Part shown: positions 54,499-64,000 of the stretch, piece after piece
How positions within the stretch are numbered: position 1 is the first letter of the stretch
How the letters are laid out: every line of letters starts with the position of its first letter
Assembly: GCF_030817315.1 (NCBI RefSeq)
Contig: NZ_JAUSZF010000004.1
Location: 62,001-126,000, forward strand
Reading direction: 5' to 3'
DNA length: 64,000 nucleotides
Source: Sphingomonas faeni
GTDB lineage: Bacteria > Pseudomonadota > Alphaproteobacteria > Sphingomonadales > Sphingomonadaceae
Translations under genes and position numbers: made by a program
Notes under the pieces: generated by a model
What the model was told of the DNA's origin: nothing
Seen by the model: only the letters and a program-made list of their open reading frames with translations
Databases searched by the model: none

Positions 54499-54650
54499 GG
54501 AGACACTCTGATTTTTGCTGACGGCGCATTGTGCGACATCGATTGGGATCAAGATCTGGATCGAGGATCGACCGGGCTACGCGGCCTGGCTTACGTGAGC
54601 CTTACAGACCGATCGCCATGTGATCGGCGCGCCCGGAGCGGCGCCGGACG

Positions 54651-55328
54651 ATGAGAATCCTGATCGTTGAGGACCATGCCGAGCTGGTCACGATGCTGGT
54701 CCGCCTGCTCGAAACTGCCGGCTATGCGTCGGACTGCACGACGACGGCGGAGGATGCGCTCCTCGTCCTGTCCTATACGCGCTATGCCGTGGTGATCCTC
54801 GATCTGGGGCTCCCGGATGCCGACGGGCTGTCGGTGGTGCGCAAGATGCGTGCACGCGACGACCGCACGCCCGTGATCGCGCTGACTGCGCGGGCTAGCG
54901 TCGCTCACCGGGTTACGGGGCTCGAAGCGGGTGCCGACGATTATCTGGCCAAGCCATTTGCGCCCGAAGAGCTGCTCGCCAGGATCCAAGCGCTGCTCCG
55001 GCGTAGCGGGACGATCGTCGACCGGACGATCGATTACGGCAATGTCAGCTTCGATCCCGCCACGCGAGAGGTTGCGATTGGCGGCGTGCCGACCGTGCTG
55101 TCCGCGCGCGAATTGGAGGTCCTTGCTGCTCTGATCCGCCGGTCAAGCCGGGTCGTGACGAAGGCGCATCTCGAACAACTGCTGTTCGGACTGGCCGACG
55201 ATCTGGGCTCGAATGCGGTCGAGGTTTATATTCACCGGCTGCGACGACGGCTGACGCTGGCCGACGCGGATGTCGAGATCGTCACCGTCCGCGGCGTCGG
55301 CTACATGCTCGTCGAGCGCATGACATGA
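54651..55328 (+). CDS. OmpR-family response regulator
   Basis: A 225-residue regulator. The receiver domain has acidic E7/D8, phosphate-accepting D51 in VVILDLGLPDADG, and the switch Lys in DDYLAKPFAPEELL. A Trans_reg_C winged helix follows (LSARELEVLAALIRRSSRVVTKAHLEQLLF, NAVEVYIHRLRRRL, VRGVGYML). It is nearest to the QseB/PmrA/TctD group. The stop overlaps the kinase start by four bases. Confidence 0.93.
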   Translation: MRILIVEDHAELVTMLVRLLETAGYASDCTTTAEDALLVLSYTRYAVVILDLGLPDADGLSVVRKMRARDDRTPVIALTARASVAHRVTGLEAGADDYLAKPFAPEELLARIQALLRRSGTIVDRTIDYGNVSFDPATREVAIGGVPTVLSARELEVLAALIRRSSRVVTKAHLEQLLFGLADDLGSNAVEVYIHRLRRRLTLADADVEIVTVRGVGYMLVERMT

Positions 55329-56683
55329 TGCTCCAACCGCGATCGCTGATGGCCCAGATCCTGCGATGGCATGCGATCGCCGTGCTGATCACCGCGATCG
55401 CGGTCGCCGGCAGCGTGTACCTTTTCCTCGATACGACCGCGGCGCGCATCCAGCAGCAGACGCTGCACGTCCACGCACAAGCCCTACAGCAGGCACTGTC
55501 GCACGACGGCACCGGCCGCCTGCGGCTGACACAGGATAATACTAGTGCGGCGGTTTTCGCGCCGGGCGCGGGCTTCGCGTTCCGGATCGTCGACCGCCGC
55601 GGTGCGGTCCTGTTCCAGTCGCAGTCGAGGATGGTGCTGCCAACTGCGAACATCCCGCTGGAGGACGAGGAGAGCTTCTTTCGCCGTCAGTCCCGCCGGA
55701 CCTTCTACGCCGGGACGAGCTACCCGGCGCGGATCGGCAACGAGCGGGTCTGGATCGCCGTCCTCCAGAATCTTACCCATCCCGATTATATTCTAGACGA
55801 TCTGCTGGCGCAGTTCCTGCTTTACGGGATGGCGATCGTAGCGCCGCTGCTGCTGTTGCTGCTCGCGATAGACGTGCTGATCATCCGCCGCGCGGTCCTA
55901 CCAGTGCGTCGAGCATCGGCCTCGCTCGAGACCGCGGAAGGCGTGCCGCTCGATCTCCGGTTGCACGACGAGCGACTTCCCGCCGAAGTCCGCCCACTGG
56001 CGCTTGCCGTCAATGCGATGCTTGAGCGACTGGCGTCGAGTTACCGCATGCAACGGGATTTCACGGCCGACGCGGCGCATGAACTGCGCACACCGATTGC
56101 CGTCGCCCGGTTGCGGGTCGAGGGCGTGGAAGATCCAGGGTTACGAGGGCAATTGCGCGGCGATCTCGATATGCTTGGCCGGATCGTCGAGCAGTTGCTG
56201 GAGATCGCGGAACTCGAAACGGTCGGATTGGATACCGCCGCATCGGTGGATCTCGTGCGGATCGCGACCGAAAGCGTCGCGTCGATCGCGCCGCTGGCCT
56301 TCCGTGCCGGCAAGTCGATCGCGTTTTCGAGTGAGGCGGACAAGGTGGTGATAGCGGGGCACGCGGCGTGGATCGCTAAAGCGTTGGGATGCTTGATTGA
56401 GAACGCGGTAACCCACAGCGGGGAGGGGCGTCTGATCGAAGTCACGGTCCGCGCAGATGGCACGCTTGCGGTTTGCGACGACGGATCTGGCGTACCCGAG
56501 CAGGACCAGACGGCGATCTTTCGTCGGTTCTGGAAACGCGATCGTTCCGCCGGGCGCAGTAGCGGCCTCGGCCTTGCAATCGTCGCACAAGTCGCAGAGG
56601 CGCACCAAACCACTGTGACTCTTACCTCGCGCCCCGGACGGACGAGATTTGCCATTGTTTTTCGTCTGATATCAGGAGGATAA
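55325..56683 (+). CDS. Sensor histidine kinase
   Basis: A 452-residue membrane kinase. TM1 is near residues 12-36 and TM2 near 162-188. A ~125-residue periplasmic sensor domain lies between them, then a HAMP-like linker and a HisKA domain with H252 in ADAAHELRTPIAVARL. The ATPase part has the N box (LIENAVTHSGEG), the G1 box (CDDGSGVPEQ), the F box (RRFWKRD) and the G2 box (SSGLGLAIV). It phosphorylates the preceding regulator. The signal is unknown; neighbouring membrane-glycolipid and phosphatase genes are candidate targets. Confidence 0.93.
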   Translation: MMLQPRSLMAQILRWHAIAVLITAIAVAGSVYLFLDTTAARIQQQTLHVHAQALQQALSHDGTGRLRLTQDNTSAAVFAPGAGFAFRIVDRRGAVLFQSQSRMVLPTANIPLEDEESFFRRQSRRTFYAGTSYPARIGNERVWIAVLQNLTHPDYILDDLLAQFLLYGMAIVAPLLLLLLAIDVLIIRRAVLPVRRASASLETAEGVPLDLRLHDERLPAEVRPLALAVNAMLERLASSYRMQRDFTADAAHELRTPIAVARLRVEGVEDPGLRGQLRGDLDMLGRIVEQLLEIAELETVGLDTAASVDLVRIATESVASIAPLAFRAGKSIAFSSEADKVVIAGHAAWIAKALGCLIENAVTHSGEGRLIEVTVRADGTLAVCDDGSGVPEQDQTAIFRRFWKRDRSAGRSSGLGLAIVAQVAEAHQTTVTLTSRPGRTRFAIVFRLISGG

Positions 56684-56892
56684 TAACCACTATCCGGTGT
56701 CGGTAACTTCCCGAAATCGGTTTGCATGAAACCTTCAAGGCGAAATGCCAAAGGTAAACGGAAGCAGCAACCGCGTAGAGTAAAAATCAAGCCAGAGTGA
56801 CAGGCTGCGGACTTACATCACATTCAGCTACAAACATGTCCAATCTGACAGGCGGTCCAGCATCGCCGAATTCAACATCTGCGATCTTCGCA

Positions 56893-58305
56893 TTATTTGC
56901 CGCGGGCGACGCACTTTCCGCCGTCCGGCCCGATGGTCCCGTTGCACGTCCGGGTCGCAAGCGTCGCTTCCGTGGTTTCCGATAGCCGGTTTCGGCCATC
57001 CTTGCCCCGCGCGAGATCGAAGCCGTCGTACAGCTTGCCCGACGCGGTGAACGTGCGGAACTGCAGCCGGTCGCCGGCAACGTCGACCACCTGATAGAGT
57101 TCGGTCGCTTCGGCGGTTTTATCGGGCTGGCTGCGCGCGCGGTCGTTCAAGCCGTACATTTTGGAGCCTGTGACCGAAACGAGATACACTGGCCCTTGAA
57201 TACCGCCCGTCTTCGCACGCTCTGCACGACCGGCATCGCGTCCGGCGTCCGCGGTTAGGCGGCTGTAGCAATGATCGTGTCCCTGGAGCACGAGATCGAC
57301 CTTGCGCGTCTCGAATATCTCCTTCCACGCGCCTTTCAGCGCTGCGGTATCCTCGGGTCGGGCGCAGGTAAACAGCGGTTGATGGAAGAGCACAATATTC
57401 CACTTCGCTTTGCTCGCAGCCAGCGTCGCGTCCAGCCACCGCGTCTGGCTGTCGAGTTGCCCCAGTTCCAGTGCCGCGGTGCCGTCGAGAACGATGAAGC
57501 GTACGCCCTGATAATCGACGAAATAGGTCGTTGCCTTGACGGGCGTAGCGCCATTATTGGGCAGCGCGAACTGGAGCGGCCAATACGGCCCGAGCTTACG
57601 GCTCTGCGTCCCATCGGCCAGTGTCACATCGACATATTCGTGATTGCCGGTGGCCGGCAGCTGGGGCAGCATGGCATAGTTGTATCCACCAGCCTGGTCG
57701 AACTCACCCCATTCGTCGTCATGATCGAGGTCGTCGCGTTGGGCCGCCAGATCTCCCGCATGTACGACCAGTTCGATCCCACCATTGGCATGAAAGGCCT
57801 GGCGGATCACGCGCGCGGCGTAGGTGAGAATGCCGTTCTGAATGTCGCCCAGATACAGGAAGCGGAACGGCTTTTCTTGTGACGCTGCAGTACGGAACTG
57901 GATCCATTCGCTCCAGCCGGCGCTGCCCTTCAGACGGTAGGCATAGACCGTATCAGGGGTAAGCCGTTCGAAGCGAATCTGGTGATACCGTGCGGCACCG
58001 TTCGCGCTCGTCATCGCGGTACTGGTCCCGGTGACCAGTATCGCCTTGTCGGCCAGCGTCGGTCCGTCCACCGCCACCGCGATCTGCGCCCGCGACGTCG
58101 CCTGGGCCATATCGGTGCGATAGGACACCGCCATTCCGTGCGACGGATCCGCCGCGGCGGTCAGCATGATGCGATCGGGAAGGTTGTGTGGGGCGTAGGG
58201 CAGGCCGGGGGAGCGGGGGATCGCCGATACCGACTGCGCGACGGCATCAGTGCCCAGCGCCAGGATCAGGAGACTGGCAGCCACGGAAAGGGTCGGTTTC
58301 AGCAT
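56893..58305 (-). CDS. Purple acid phosphatase-like metallophosphoesterase, exported
   Basis: A 470-residue enzyme with a signal peptide (LSVAASLLILALGTDAVAQ). An N-terminal fibronectin-like domain (PDRIMLTAAADPSHGMAVSYRTD) precedes the metallophosphatase domain. Metal motifs are FLYLGDIQN, VVHAGDLAAQRDD, TGNHEYVDV, VLFHQPLF and LQGHDHCYSR. In the first motif GDIQ stands where GDxG is usual. It hydrolyses phosphate monoesters outside the cytoplasm. It lies 66 bases after a large TonB receptor gene on the same strand, suggesting joint handling of a phosphorylated substrate. Confidence 0.85.
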   Translation of the reverse strand: MLKPTLSVAASLLILALGTDAVAQSVSAIPRSPGLPYAPHNLPDRIMLTAAADPSHGMAVSYRTDMAQATSRAQIAVAVDGPTLADKAILVTGTSTAMTSANGAARYHQIRFERLTPDTVYAYRLKGSAGWSEWIQFRTAASQEKPFRFLYLGDIQNGILTYAARVIRQAFHANGGIELVVHAGDLAAQRDDLDHDDEWGEFDQAGGYNYAMLPQLPATGNHEYVDVTLADGTQSRKLGPYWPLQFALPNNGATPVKATTYFVDYQGVRFIVLDGTAALELGQLDSQTRWLDATLAASKAKWNIVLFHQPLFTCARPEDTAALKGAWKEIFETRKVDLVLQGHDHCYSRLTADAGRDAGRAERAKTGGIQGPVYLVSVTGSKMYGLNDRARSQPDKTAEATELYQVVDVAGDRLQFRTFTASGKLYDGFDLARGKDGRNRLSETTEATLATRTCNGTIGPDGGKCVARGK

Positions 58306-58371
58306 TGAGGGTCTCGATAATGATACGGGGGCGCGGGATGGCCGCGTGGCGGATGCCAAGCGGCTCGTCGC

Positions 58372-61164
58372 TCAGAAGCTGGCCATCACGCCGAACTTGG
58401 CGGTCCAGTTATACTTCTCGTATTGCAGCAGGCGCTGTGACCCGGCGAAGTTCTGGTAGGCGTAGTAGGGCGCGTCCGTGACGTTGATCCATTCCGCGAA
58501 CAGCCGCGTGCGGGGCAGGACTCGAAACTTGGCGGACAGGTCGAGCTGGAAGTGATCGTTGACGATACGATCCTCGTTGGCGGATCCGCCCACCTCGTCG
58601 AGATACTTGTCACGGTAGGTACCCGCCGCGCGCAAGGATATCGGTCCCTTTTCATAACCCAGTACGACATTGAACGTATTCTTCGATGCCGAAGGCAACG
58701 CGATCCGGCGGGGATCGGTTCTGTCGCCGCCAGTGAACACGGTGCCGGTTGCATCGGTATAGGTGTAGTTTGCGTTGAGCAGCAGGCCGTCGAATGGAGC
58801 GGGCAGGAACGTGAGTGCCTGGTTGTACGACAGTTCGATGCCCTTCACCGTCGCCGTCTCGCCATTCACGAAGGTGACCGCCTCGGTATAGTCGATGCCG
58901 TAGGCCGAACCGGGCTCGAAGTCGCGTTGCTCGACGACGAAGTCCTTGATCGACTTCCAGAACACGCCGGCGGTCAGTGCAGCGCTGTTCCCAAAATACC
59001 ATTCCGCCGAGAGATCTCCGTTCCAGGACCGGTAAGGCTTGAGGTTCGGGTTTCCGAACTCCGCTTCGGCATCCTCGTTCAGCAGGAAGCGCGGTGCCAG
59101 GTTGGATAGTTTGGGACGGACAAGGCTTTTCGACCCGCCAAGCCGCAGAACGACGTCCTTAGCCGGCTCGTAGCGCACGGTCAGGCTCGGCAGTACGTCG
59201 GTATAGTCCCGCCGAAACCGGTTGGGCGTGATGACGACGTCATCGCCGTCGGTTGCGGTCAGCGCGGCGCGAATGTCATTGCGCGTACGCTCGACGCGCA
59301 GGCCGCCAATGACGCGCACCTGCTGGCTGTCCCAACGGCCAAGCGCATAGCCGGCCTGGACGTCTTCATCGATCGCATAGTCCGACGATGCGGAGTTCAG
59401 CGCGGTCTCAATCGGATCGAGTTCGAATAGCGACCGGTTCGCGTTGAAGAAATCGCGAGGAGCGTTTCGATCGACCACCGGGCCGAGGTCGGTGAAACGG
59501 TAGGTCTGCTTGCCGAGTACATCGGCCAGCGTGTAATCGCCGTCATACCCGCCGAAATACTCCATATCGAAGTCGTAGCTCTTCTTGCGCCAGCGCAGCT
59601 TCGTGCCGGCCTGCACCGTAAACGTCCCGCCATCCGCCGCAAATTCGCGCAAGACGTCGCCGCGCAGCGTGAACTCTCGATCCTGCGAGTCCGACAGTGC
59701 GGTCCGTTCCACCCGGTTGAAGGCGTATTGCTTAGGATCGTTGACGAGATCGGCGCCGCTGGTGATCGTGTACAGCGGCAGGCGTGGATTTGAATAATCG
59801 AAGTTCACGTCGACGCCATCGCCGTCGAAGCGGGTGCGAAACCGGGTCGGATCGAGCGAGCCGCTCTCCTTCTCCGAAGCCTTCGAATAGGCGCCGGAGT
59901 ACACGAACTTCCAGGGACCGGTAACGGTTTCGCCGCCAAGCGTGAGCGAACCGATGCGCTGCTTCTCAAAGCGGTCCTTCATGCCCCGACGGACTTCGAT
60001 GCGGCCATCGGCATCGGTGAACGCCGCAGAGGTCGCGGTGCCGGAAGCGGCGGGCTCGTCGAAGATGAACGTCAGATCGCCGCGGTACTCGTGATCGCTG
60101 AACTGGCTGTAGAGTCCGCGCGCATAGAGCTTCGTCGTGTCGCTCGGCCGCCAGTCGAGCGTGAGCGAACTACCCAGGCGCTTTCGCTCCACGTCATAGT
60201 CGCGATACTGTACTTCCTCGACATAGGCGATGCCGTCGTCGTTGACGTCCCAGCCCGACGCTTCGACGTTGTCGGTCTCGAACTTGCGCCGGTAATAGCT
60301 GATGCCACCGGCAATGCCGAAATTGTCCGTCAGGCGTTTCGAGAAGTCGAAGCTCGCCTTGGGGGTCAGTGCGTCGGCATAGTCGTTGTAGCTGCCTTCG
60401 AGTTTGACCGAGAACAGGTCCTTCTTCCGATCGAACGCGCTTGTCGTGTTGATCTCGATCGAGGCGCCGATCGTGTCGCCGTCCATGTCCGGGGTCAGCG
60501 ATTTCTTCACTTCGATCGACTCGATCAGTTCGGCCGGGATCACGTCGAGCGCGACCGAGCGCACGTCGCTTTCCGGCGCTGGTACACGCGTGCCGTTGAT
60601 CGACGCGGCATTCAGTTCGGGATCGAGACCGCGCACCGACACGAACCGGCCTTCGCCCTGATCGTTCAGGATGTTGACGCCGGGCAGGCGTCGCAGCGAC
60701 TCCGCGACATTCTGATCGGGAAACTGTCCGATCGCGTCGCGGGTCAGGACGCTCTCGACCCCATCGGCCGATCGTTGCCGAGAGAGGCTGCTCGACACGT
60801 TGGCCGCTTGGCCCACGACGATGATGTTCTGATCCGACAACGATCCCATTACGATATCGGCACGCGCCGCGCCGGTGTCGGCAACAGTCACTGTGGTTCG
60901 CGACGGCGCCGCGTTGATGTAACGAGCTTCAATCGTATAGGTACCCGCAGGCACGTCGGCGAAGCGGAAGCTCCCGTCACGCCCTGCTTCGGCGACGCGG
61001 TTGAGTTCGACGATCCGCAGTGCAGCACCCTGCAATGTGCGCGTGCCCGTACCATCTGATACCGTACCGACGATCTCGCTGGCAACAGCCATGGCCGGCG
61101 CGAGAAAGGCAATGCCCAATGCAAGATAGCTGGCGCGCGAAAGCGCGCGGCGAAGCGTGTTCAT
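58372..61164 (-). CDS. TonB-dependent receptor with N-terminal carboxypeptidase-regulatory-like domain
   Basis: A 930-residue receptor starting at ATG 61164 (AGGAC upstream). A signal peptide (YLALGIAFLAPAMAVAS) is followed by a CarboxypepD_reg-like sandwich (GTVSDGTGTRTLQGAALRI, RFADVPAGTYTIEARYI). Then come a TonB-box-like NIIVVGQ, the plug (ADGVESVLTRDAIGQFPDQN, LRRLPGVNI, VSVRGLDPELNAASINGTRVP) and a 22-strand-type barrel ending KFGVMASF. This is the layout of the family containing oar-like and sphingomonad sugar receptors. The phosphatase gene behind it suggests an organic phosphate or phosphorylated glycan as ligand. Confidence 0.93.
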   Translation of the reverse strand: MNTLRRALSRASYLALGIAFLAPAMAVASEIVGTVSDGTGTRTLQGAALRIVELNRVAEAGRDGSFRFADVPAGTYTIEARYINAAPSRTTVTVADTGAARADIVMGSLSDQNIIVVGQAANVSSSLSRQRSADGVESVLTRDAIGQFPDQNVAESLRRLPGVNILNDQGEGRFVSVRGLDPELNAASINGTRVPAPESDVRSVALDVIPAELIESIEVKKSLTPDMDGDTIGASIEINTTSAFDRKKDLFSVKLEGSYNDYADALTPKASFDFSKRLTDNFGIAGGISYYRRKFETDNVEASGWDVNDDGIAYVEEVQYRDYDVERKRLGSSLTLDWRPSDTTKLYARGLYSQFSDHEYRGDLTFIFDEPAASGTATSAAFTDADGRIEVRRGMKDRFEKQRIGSLTLGGETVTGPWKFVYSGAYSKASEKESGSLDPTRFRTRFDGDGVDVNFDYSNPRLPLYTITSGADLVNDPKQYAFNRVERTALSDSQDREFTLRGDVLREFAADGGTFTVQAGTKLRWRKKSYDFDMEYFGGYDGDYTLADVLGKQTYRFTDLGPVVDRNAPRDFFNANRSLFELDPIETALNSASSDYAIDEDVQAGYALGRWDSQQVRVIGGLRVERTRNDIRAALTATDGDDVVITPNRFRRDYTDVLPSLTVRYEPAKDVVLRLGGSKSLVRPKLSNLAPRFLLNEDAEAEFGNPNLKPYRSWNGDLSAEWYFGNSAALTAGVFWKSIKDFVVEQRDFEPGSAYGIDYTEAVTFVNGETATVKGIELSYNQALTFLPAPFDGLLLNANYTYTDATGTVFTGGDRTDPRRIALPSASKNTFNVVLGYEKGPISLRAAGTYRDKYLDEVGGSANEDRIVNDHFQLDLSAKFRVLPRTRLFAEWINVTDAPYYAYQNFAGSQRLLQYEKYNWTAKFGVMASF

Positions 61165-61369
61165 ATGTCCTGAGCCCCATTGCGATCTGCAACGCGTCGG
61201 GCCTGAACGACCGTCGCGTCTTGTCGGTCGGAGCAAGTGTGAGCGCTAGATGACAATTGCGCGACATATTCGGGACGGGAGCGTTACGCGGGCAAAGATT
61301 GGGAGATATCAATGTTCGCGCAGTACGACGGCAAGCCCGAAGGCCACCCTTAGACCAGTACGGCCTCGA

Positions 61370-62197
61370 TCACGTTGCGGGTATGTACCCCAGTGAGAGC
61401 AGACCAAGCAACGCCGTTCCGGCAAGGATACGGTACACGACGAAAGGCATGTAGCTGCGCGACGATACGATCCGCAGGAACGCGATGATCACGCCGTAAC
61501 CGACGACGAACGCCGTGAGCGTGGCGATCGCGAGACACGTCCACGATGGACCACCAGTCAGTTCGCGGCTGGCGATCAGCTGGTAAAAACCCGATAGCAG
61601 CACGGCAGGTATTGCAAGCAGGAACGAGTAGCGCGCCGCTGCTGCCCGGGTATAGCCCAGCGCTAGGCCGGCGCTGATCGTCCCTCCGGACCGCGAAACG
61701 CCGGGTATCAGCGCCATCGCCTGGGCAAAGCCAAGCACGACGCCGTCGCGCCATGTCATGCTATCGAGGATACGCGTCTTTCTTCCGACGATATCCGCCA
61801 CCGCGAGGACCAATCCGAAGACGATGAGCATCGTGGCGGTCAGGTACAGGTTACGAAGCGACGTTTCGATAGCGTGCCGGAAGAGCAGGCCCGCGACGGA
61901 GATAGGCACAGTACCAAGCAGGACCAACCAACCCATTCGGGCATCCGGCGACAGCGTTGCTCGACCATGTGGTAGCGAGGTGAACCACGCGGCCCCGATC
62001 CTCCAGATATCCCGGCGAAAATACACCAGCACCGCGGCTTCGGTGCCGATCTGGCTGATGGCCGTGAACGCCGCACCAGGGTCCGCGCCGTCGTTCATGA
62101 ACAGACTCGCGATCCGTAGATGCGCGCTGGACGATACGGGCAGGAACTCCGTCAGCCCCTGAATCAGCCCGAGCAGGGCCGCTTCGAACCAGGTCAT
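61370..62197 (-). CDS. uppP: Undecaprenyl-diphosphatase
   Basis: A 275-residue polytopic membrane protein of the BacA/UppP family. Both catalytic signatures are intact: LTEFLPVSSSAHL at residues ~15-27 and PGVSRSGGTISAGLALG in the middle. It removes a phosphate from undecaprenyl diphosphate on the outer face of the inner membrane, recycling the lipid carrier for peptidoglycan and glycans. Its start overlaps the CDF gene by four bases. Confidence 0.93.
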   Translation of the reverse strand: MTWFEAALLGLIQGLTEFLPVSSSAHLRIASLFMNDGADPGAAFTAISQIGTEAAVLVYFRRDIWRIGAAWFTSLPHGRATLSPDARMGWLVLLGTVPISVAGLLFRHAIETSLRNLYLTATMLIVFGLVLAVADIVGRKTRILDSMTWRDGVVLGFAQAMALIPGVSRSGGTISAGLALGYTRAAAARYSFLLAIPAVLLSGFYQLIASRELTGGPSWTCLAIATLTAFVVGYGVIIAFLRIVSSRSYMPFVVYRILAGTALLGLLSLGYIPAT

Positions 62198-63157
62198 GCC
62201 TCATTAGCCGCGACGTTGGCGGCGGTGATCGCCGCGTCGCGCCGGTGCGCTTCGAAGCTCTGCGCTTCGATGAAGACACGCGTCACTTCGGGATGGGTCT
62301 GCTTGATCGCGCGTTCGAGCGCGCTGACGGTCGCCTCGACGCCTGAGGCGCGCAGGCCATCGCTGAAGTCCAGACTGACTGCCACGAGCACGTCGTTCGG
62401 CCCGAAGTGCATGGTCAGCAGTTCGTTGACGCGCAGGACGCCCTCGCCGGAGGACGCGATCGCGCGTATGCTGTTACGTACGGTCGGGCGAACTCCCTTC
62501 CCCAGTCAGAAGGCTCTGACATTCGTAGGCGAGGAACGCGGCAGTGACTGCGAGGATCAGCCCGATGACGATCGATGCGGCACCATCGAGCCAAGGCATT
62601 CCGAGCGCCTGCGACAGGAAGATCCCTAGCATTGCCGTCAAGAGTCCCAGCAGAGCAGCGGAGTCCTCGAACAACACGGTAAAGATCGTCGGATCCTTGC
62701 TTGCGCGAATGGCCTCGATCCAGCTGCCCGAACCCTTCTCCTTCCGAAACGCACGCAGCGCGACCCACCAGACGCCGCCTTCGAAGACCAGTCCGAGCGT
62801 AAGCACGAGGTAGTTGATCCATGCGTTCTCGACGGCGTGCGGGGTCTGGATCTTGTCTATGCCCTGGTAGATCGAGATGCCGGCACCCAGTCCGAAAATC
62901 AGGATTGCAACAACGAAGGCCCAAAAATAGAGACGTAGACCATGACCGAAGGGATGGTCCGGCGTCGCTGGCTTTGCCGCCTGCTTGATCCCGTAGAGCA
63001 ACAGGATCTGGTTGCCCGTGTCGACTAGCGAATGAACGCCTTCCGACAGCATGGCCGACGACCCCGTGAACCAGGCGGCAACGAACTTGGTGATCGCAAT
63101 TGCAGCATTACCGGCAAGCGCGGCGAAGATCACAGTCTTCGAACTGTTGGCAGCCAT
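62194..63157 (-). pseudogene. Cation diffusion facilitator transporter, frameshifted
   Basis: The N-terminal 227 residues hold the membrane domain with the metal-site motif EGVHSLVDTGNQILLLYG and FEDSAALLGLLTA, and stop after LLTGEG. The cytoplasmic dimerisation domain continues in another frame (VRPTVRNSIRAIASS, VLRVNELLTMHFGPNDVLVAV). Removing one C from CTCCC (62491-62495 on the + strand) restores GEGVRPT and a single ~320-residue protein. The insertion is either a real mutation or a homopolymer error. Confidence 0.82.
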
Positions 63158-63205
63158 GACGTTCAGGAATCCTAGTGATGTAGGCCAAGATTTCTCGGCG
63201 AAAGT

Positions 63206-63881
63206 TTAGAGTGATTGTCGAATTATTCGTGCCGAGCGACGTCGCTCTCGGCTCTTGACGCCTCCACCAACGGCTTTAGCACCTATGACACCTCCGGCTA
63301 TGGTGACGGCTGCAATACAAAGGCCGAACAGAACGACATGGATCTCTGTCAGTGCCTCTCGCCCCACCAAGCGACCGTGCCGCGATATCCGGGCGCGAAC
63401 AGCGCCGGCACCCAGATAACCGCGGACACAATGTTGGCGATCTGGAACGAGCGCTGCCGCATGCCCATCAGGCCCGCGACAAGCGGTACGGTAGCGCGCA
63501 CTGGTCCGAGGAAGCGGCCAAAAAGGACGGAAACGGCGCCGTAGCGGCGTAAGAAGAGACGCGCTCGGGCAGCGGCGTGGCGATATCGATTGAGCGGCCA
63601 GCGTCGAAATGCGGAAGGACCGATCCATCGGCCGAGTTCGAACGAGAGCCAGTCACCCAGCACCGCGCCGATGATCGCGCAGGACACATGGGGATGGGAT
63701 CGAGCATCCCTGTGGCGATCATTCCGCCGACCGCCATCATCAACGCGGTGGCGGGGATCAACACGCCGATCAGCACGAGGGACTCGCAGAATGCGAGAAC
63801 GCCAATGACGGGTCCGGCCCACCAGGAATGACGGACGATGAAGATCGTCGCTTCGGTGATCACGCCGTCCAAGACATTCAC
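63206..63881 (-). pseudogene. DedA-family membrane protein, two frameshifts
   Basis: The start (MNVLDGVITEATIFIVRHSWWAGPVIGV onwards: FCESLVLIGVLIPATALMM) is a typical DedA N-terminus. The frame changes after MLDPIP (~63695), resuming as VSCAIIGAVLGDWLSFELGRWIG and FGRFLGPVRATVPLVAGLMGM. It changes again after APGY (~63375), resuming as VGREALTEIHVVLFGLC. All DedA landmarks are present across three frames. DedA proteins move undecaprenyl phosphate or phospholipids, which fits the neighbouring uppP. Two indels within 350 bases make a sequencing cause plausible. Confidence 0.72.
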
Positions 63882-64000
63882 TCCAAGCGAGATACACTGC
63901 GAACGACGGCATCAGGTTCCCGGCAAGGACCAAGCTGGTGGCCCAGTGCTGCCAAGCTGATCGCGCCAGCGACTAGCCAGCAAGCCCCGGACCTACAATA

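Noticed and set aside
1..64000. tRNA, rRNA and replication-origin signals
   Set aside because: I looked for conserved tRNA arms, rRNA stretches and clustered DnaA-type boxes and saw none that could be supported by eye.

Overview
The window reads as chromosome of a plant- or soil-associated sphingomonad-type alphaproteobacterium. The evidence is high GC, three TonB-dependent receptors with aromatic C-termini, Tat-exported glycosidases, many ATGA stop/start overlaps, and gene families typical of Sphingomonadales. This assignment is inferred from gene content only. I see no rRNA, tRNA or CRISPR array.

Region 1 (1-24.7 kb) is a plant cell-wall sugar locus. It holds the end of a TonB receptor, a GH28-type polygalacturonase, a secreted beta-helix protein, a GH78 alpha-L-rhamnosidase, a Tat-exported DUF5060/DUF4038 (GH140-like, apiosidase-type) protein and an MFS sugar porter. 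Two intracellular gene blocks accompany them. One block (sugar isomerase, split transketolase, FGGY kinase) matches the described D-apiose to D-apulose to D-apulose-4-phosphate to transketolase route. With the rhamnosidase, polygalacturonase and apiosidase-like protein, this suggests use of apiose-containing pectin (rhamnogalacturonan II or apiogalacturonan) or apiosyl glycosides. The other block (12957 down to 5015) is an eight-gene, mostly overlapping operon: DUF4432 epimerase-like protein, SDR, family III CoA-transferase, a solute-binding-like protein without a signal peptide, crotonase, FAH-fold protein, D-2-hydroxyacid dehydrogenase and glycerate kinase. I cannot assign this whole operon to a known pathway. 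Four intergenic sites share a near-palindrome built on TAAGACGTCATATG, which suggests one regulon; no regulator gene is in the window.

Region 2 (24.7-32.4 kb) starts with a frameshifted IS903-like element. A xylan module follows: TonB receptor, SGNH acetylesterase and GH10 xylanase, with a LacI-type operator candidate between the divergent genes.

Region 3 (32.4-42.6 kb) is a graveyard of mobile elements and wrecked accessory genes. A Fic protein gene is translationally coupled to a P-loop (NACHT/STAND-like) ATPase gene. That ATPase gene was split and partly deleted by nested IS5 and IS3 elements. Also present are a possible nuclease-domain remnant, an SRAP (YedK/HMCES-like) gene cut by an IS110 element, a small Gly/Ser/Thr-rich secreted protein, a MITE-like repeat and a second IS3.

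Region 4 (42.6-54.5 kb) holds a flippase-HIT pair, then an ECF sigma/anti-sigma/GMC oxidoreductase/nucleotidyltransferase operon with a palindrome at the sigma gene start. After these come a nuclease/phosphatase-fold lipoprotein, an intact IS5 element with a TA target duplication, two secreted or outer-membrane proteins of unknown role, a YbhN-like membrane protein and a GT4 glycosyltransferase.

Region 5 (54.6-64 kb) holds an OmpR-type two-component system, a purple-acid-phosphatase-like enzyme behind a large TonB receptor, uppP, and CDF and DedA genes that both carry frameshifts. At least five single-base frameshifts are visible across the window, so either gene decay or indel errors in the assembly should be considered.
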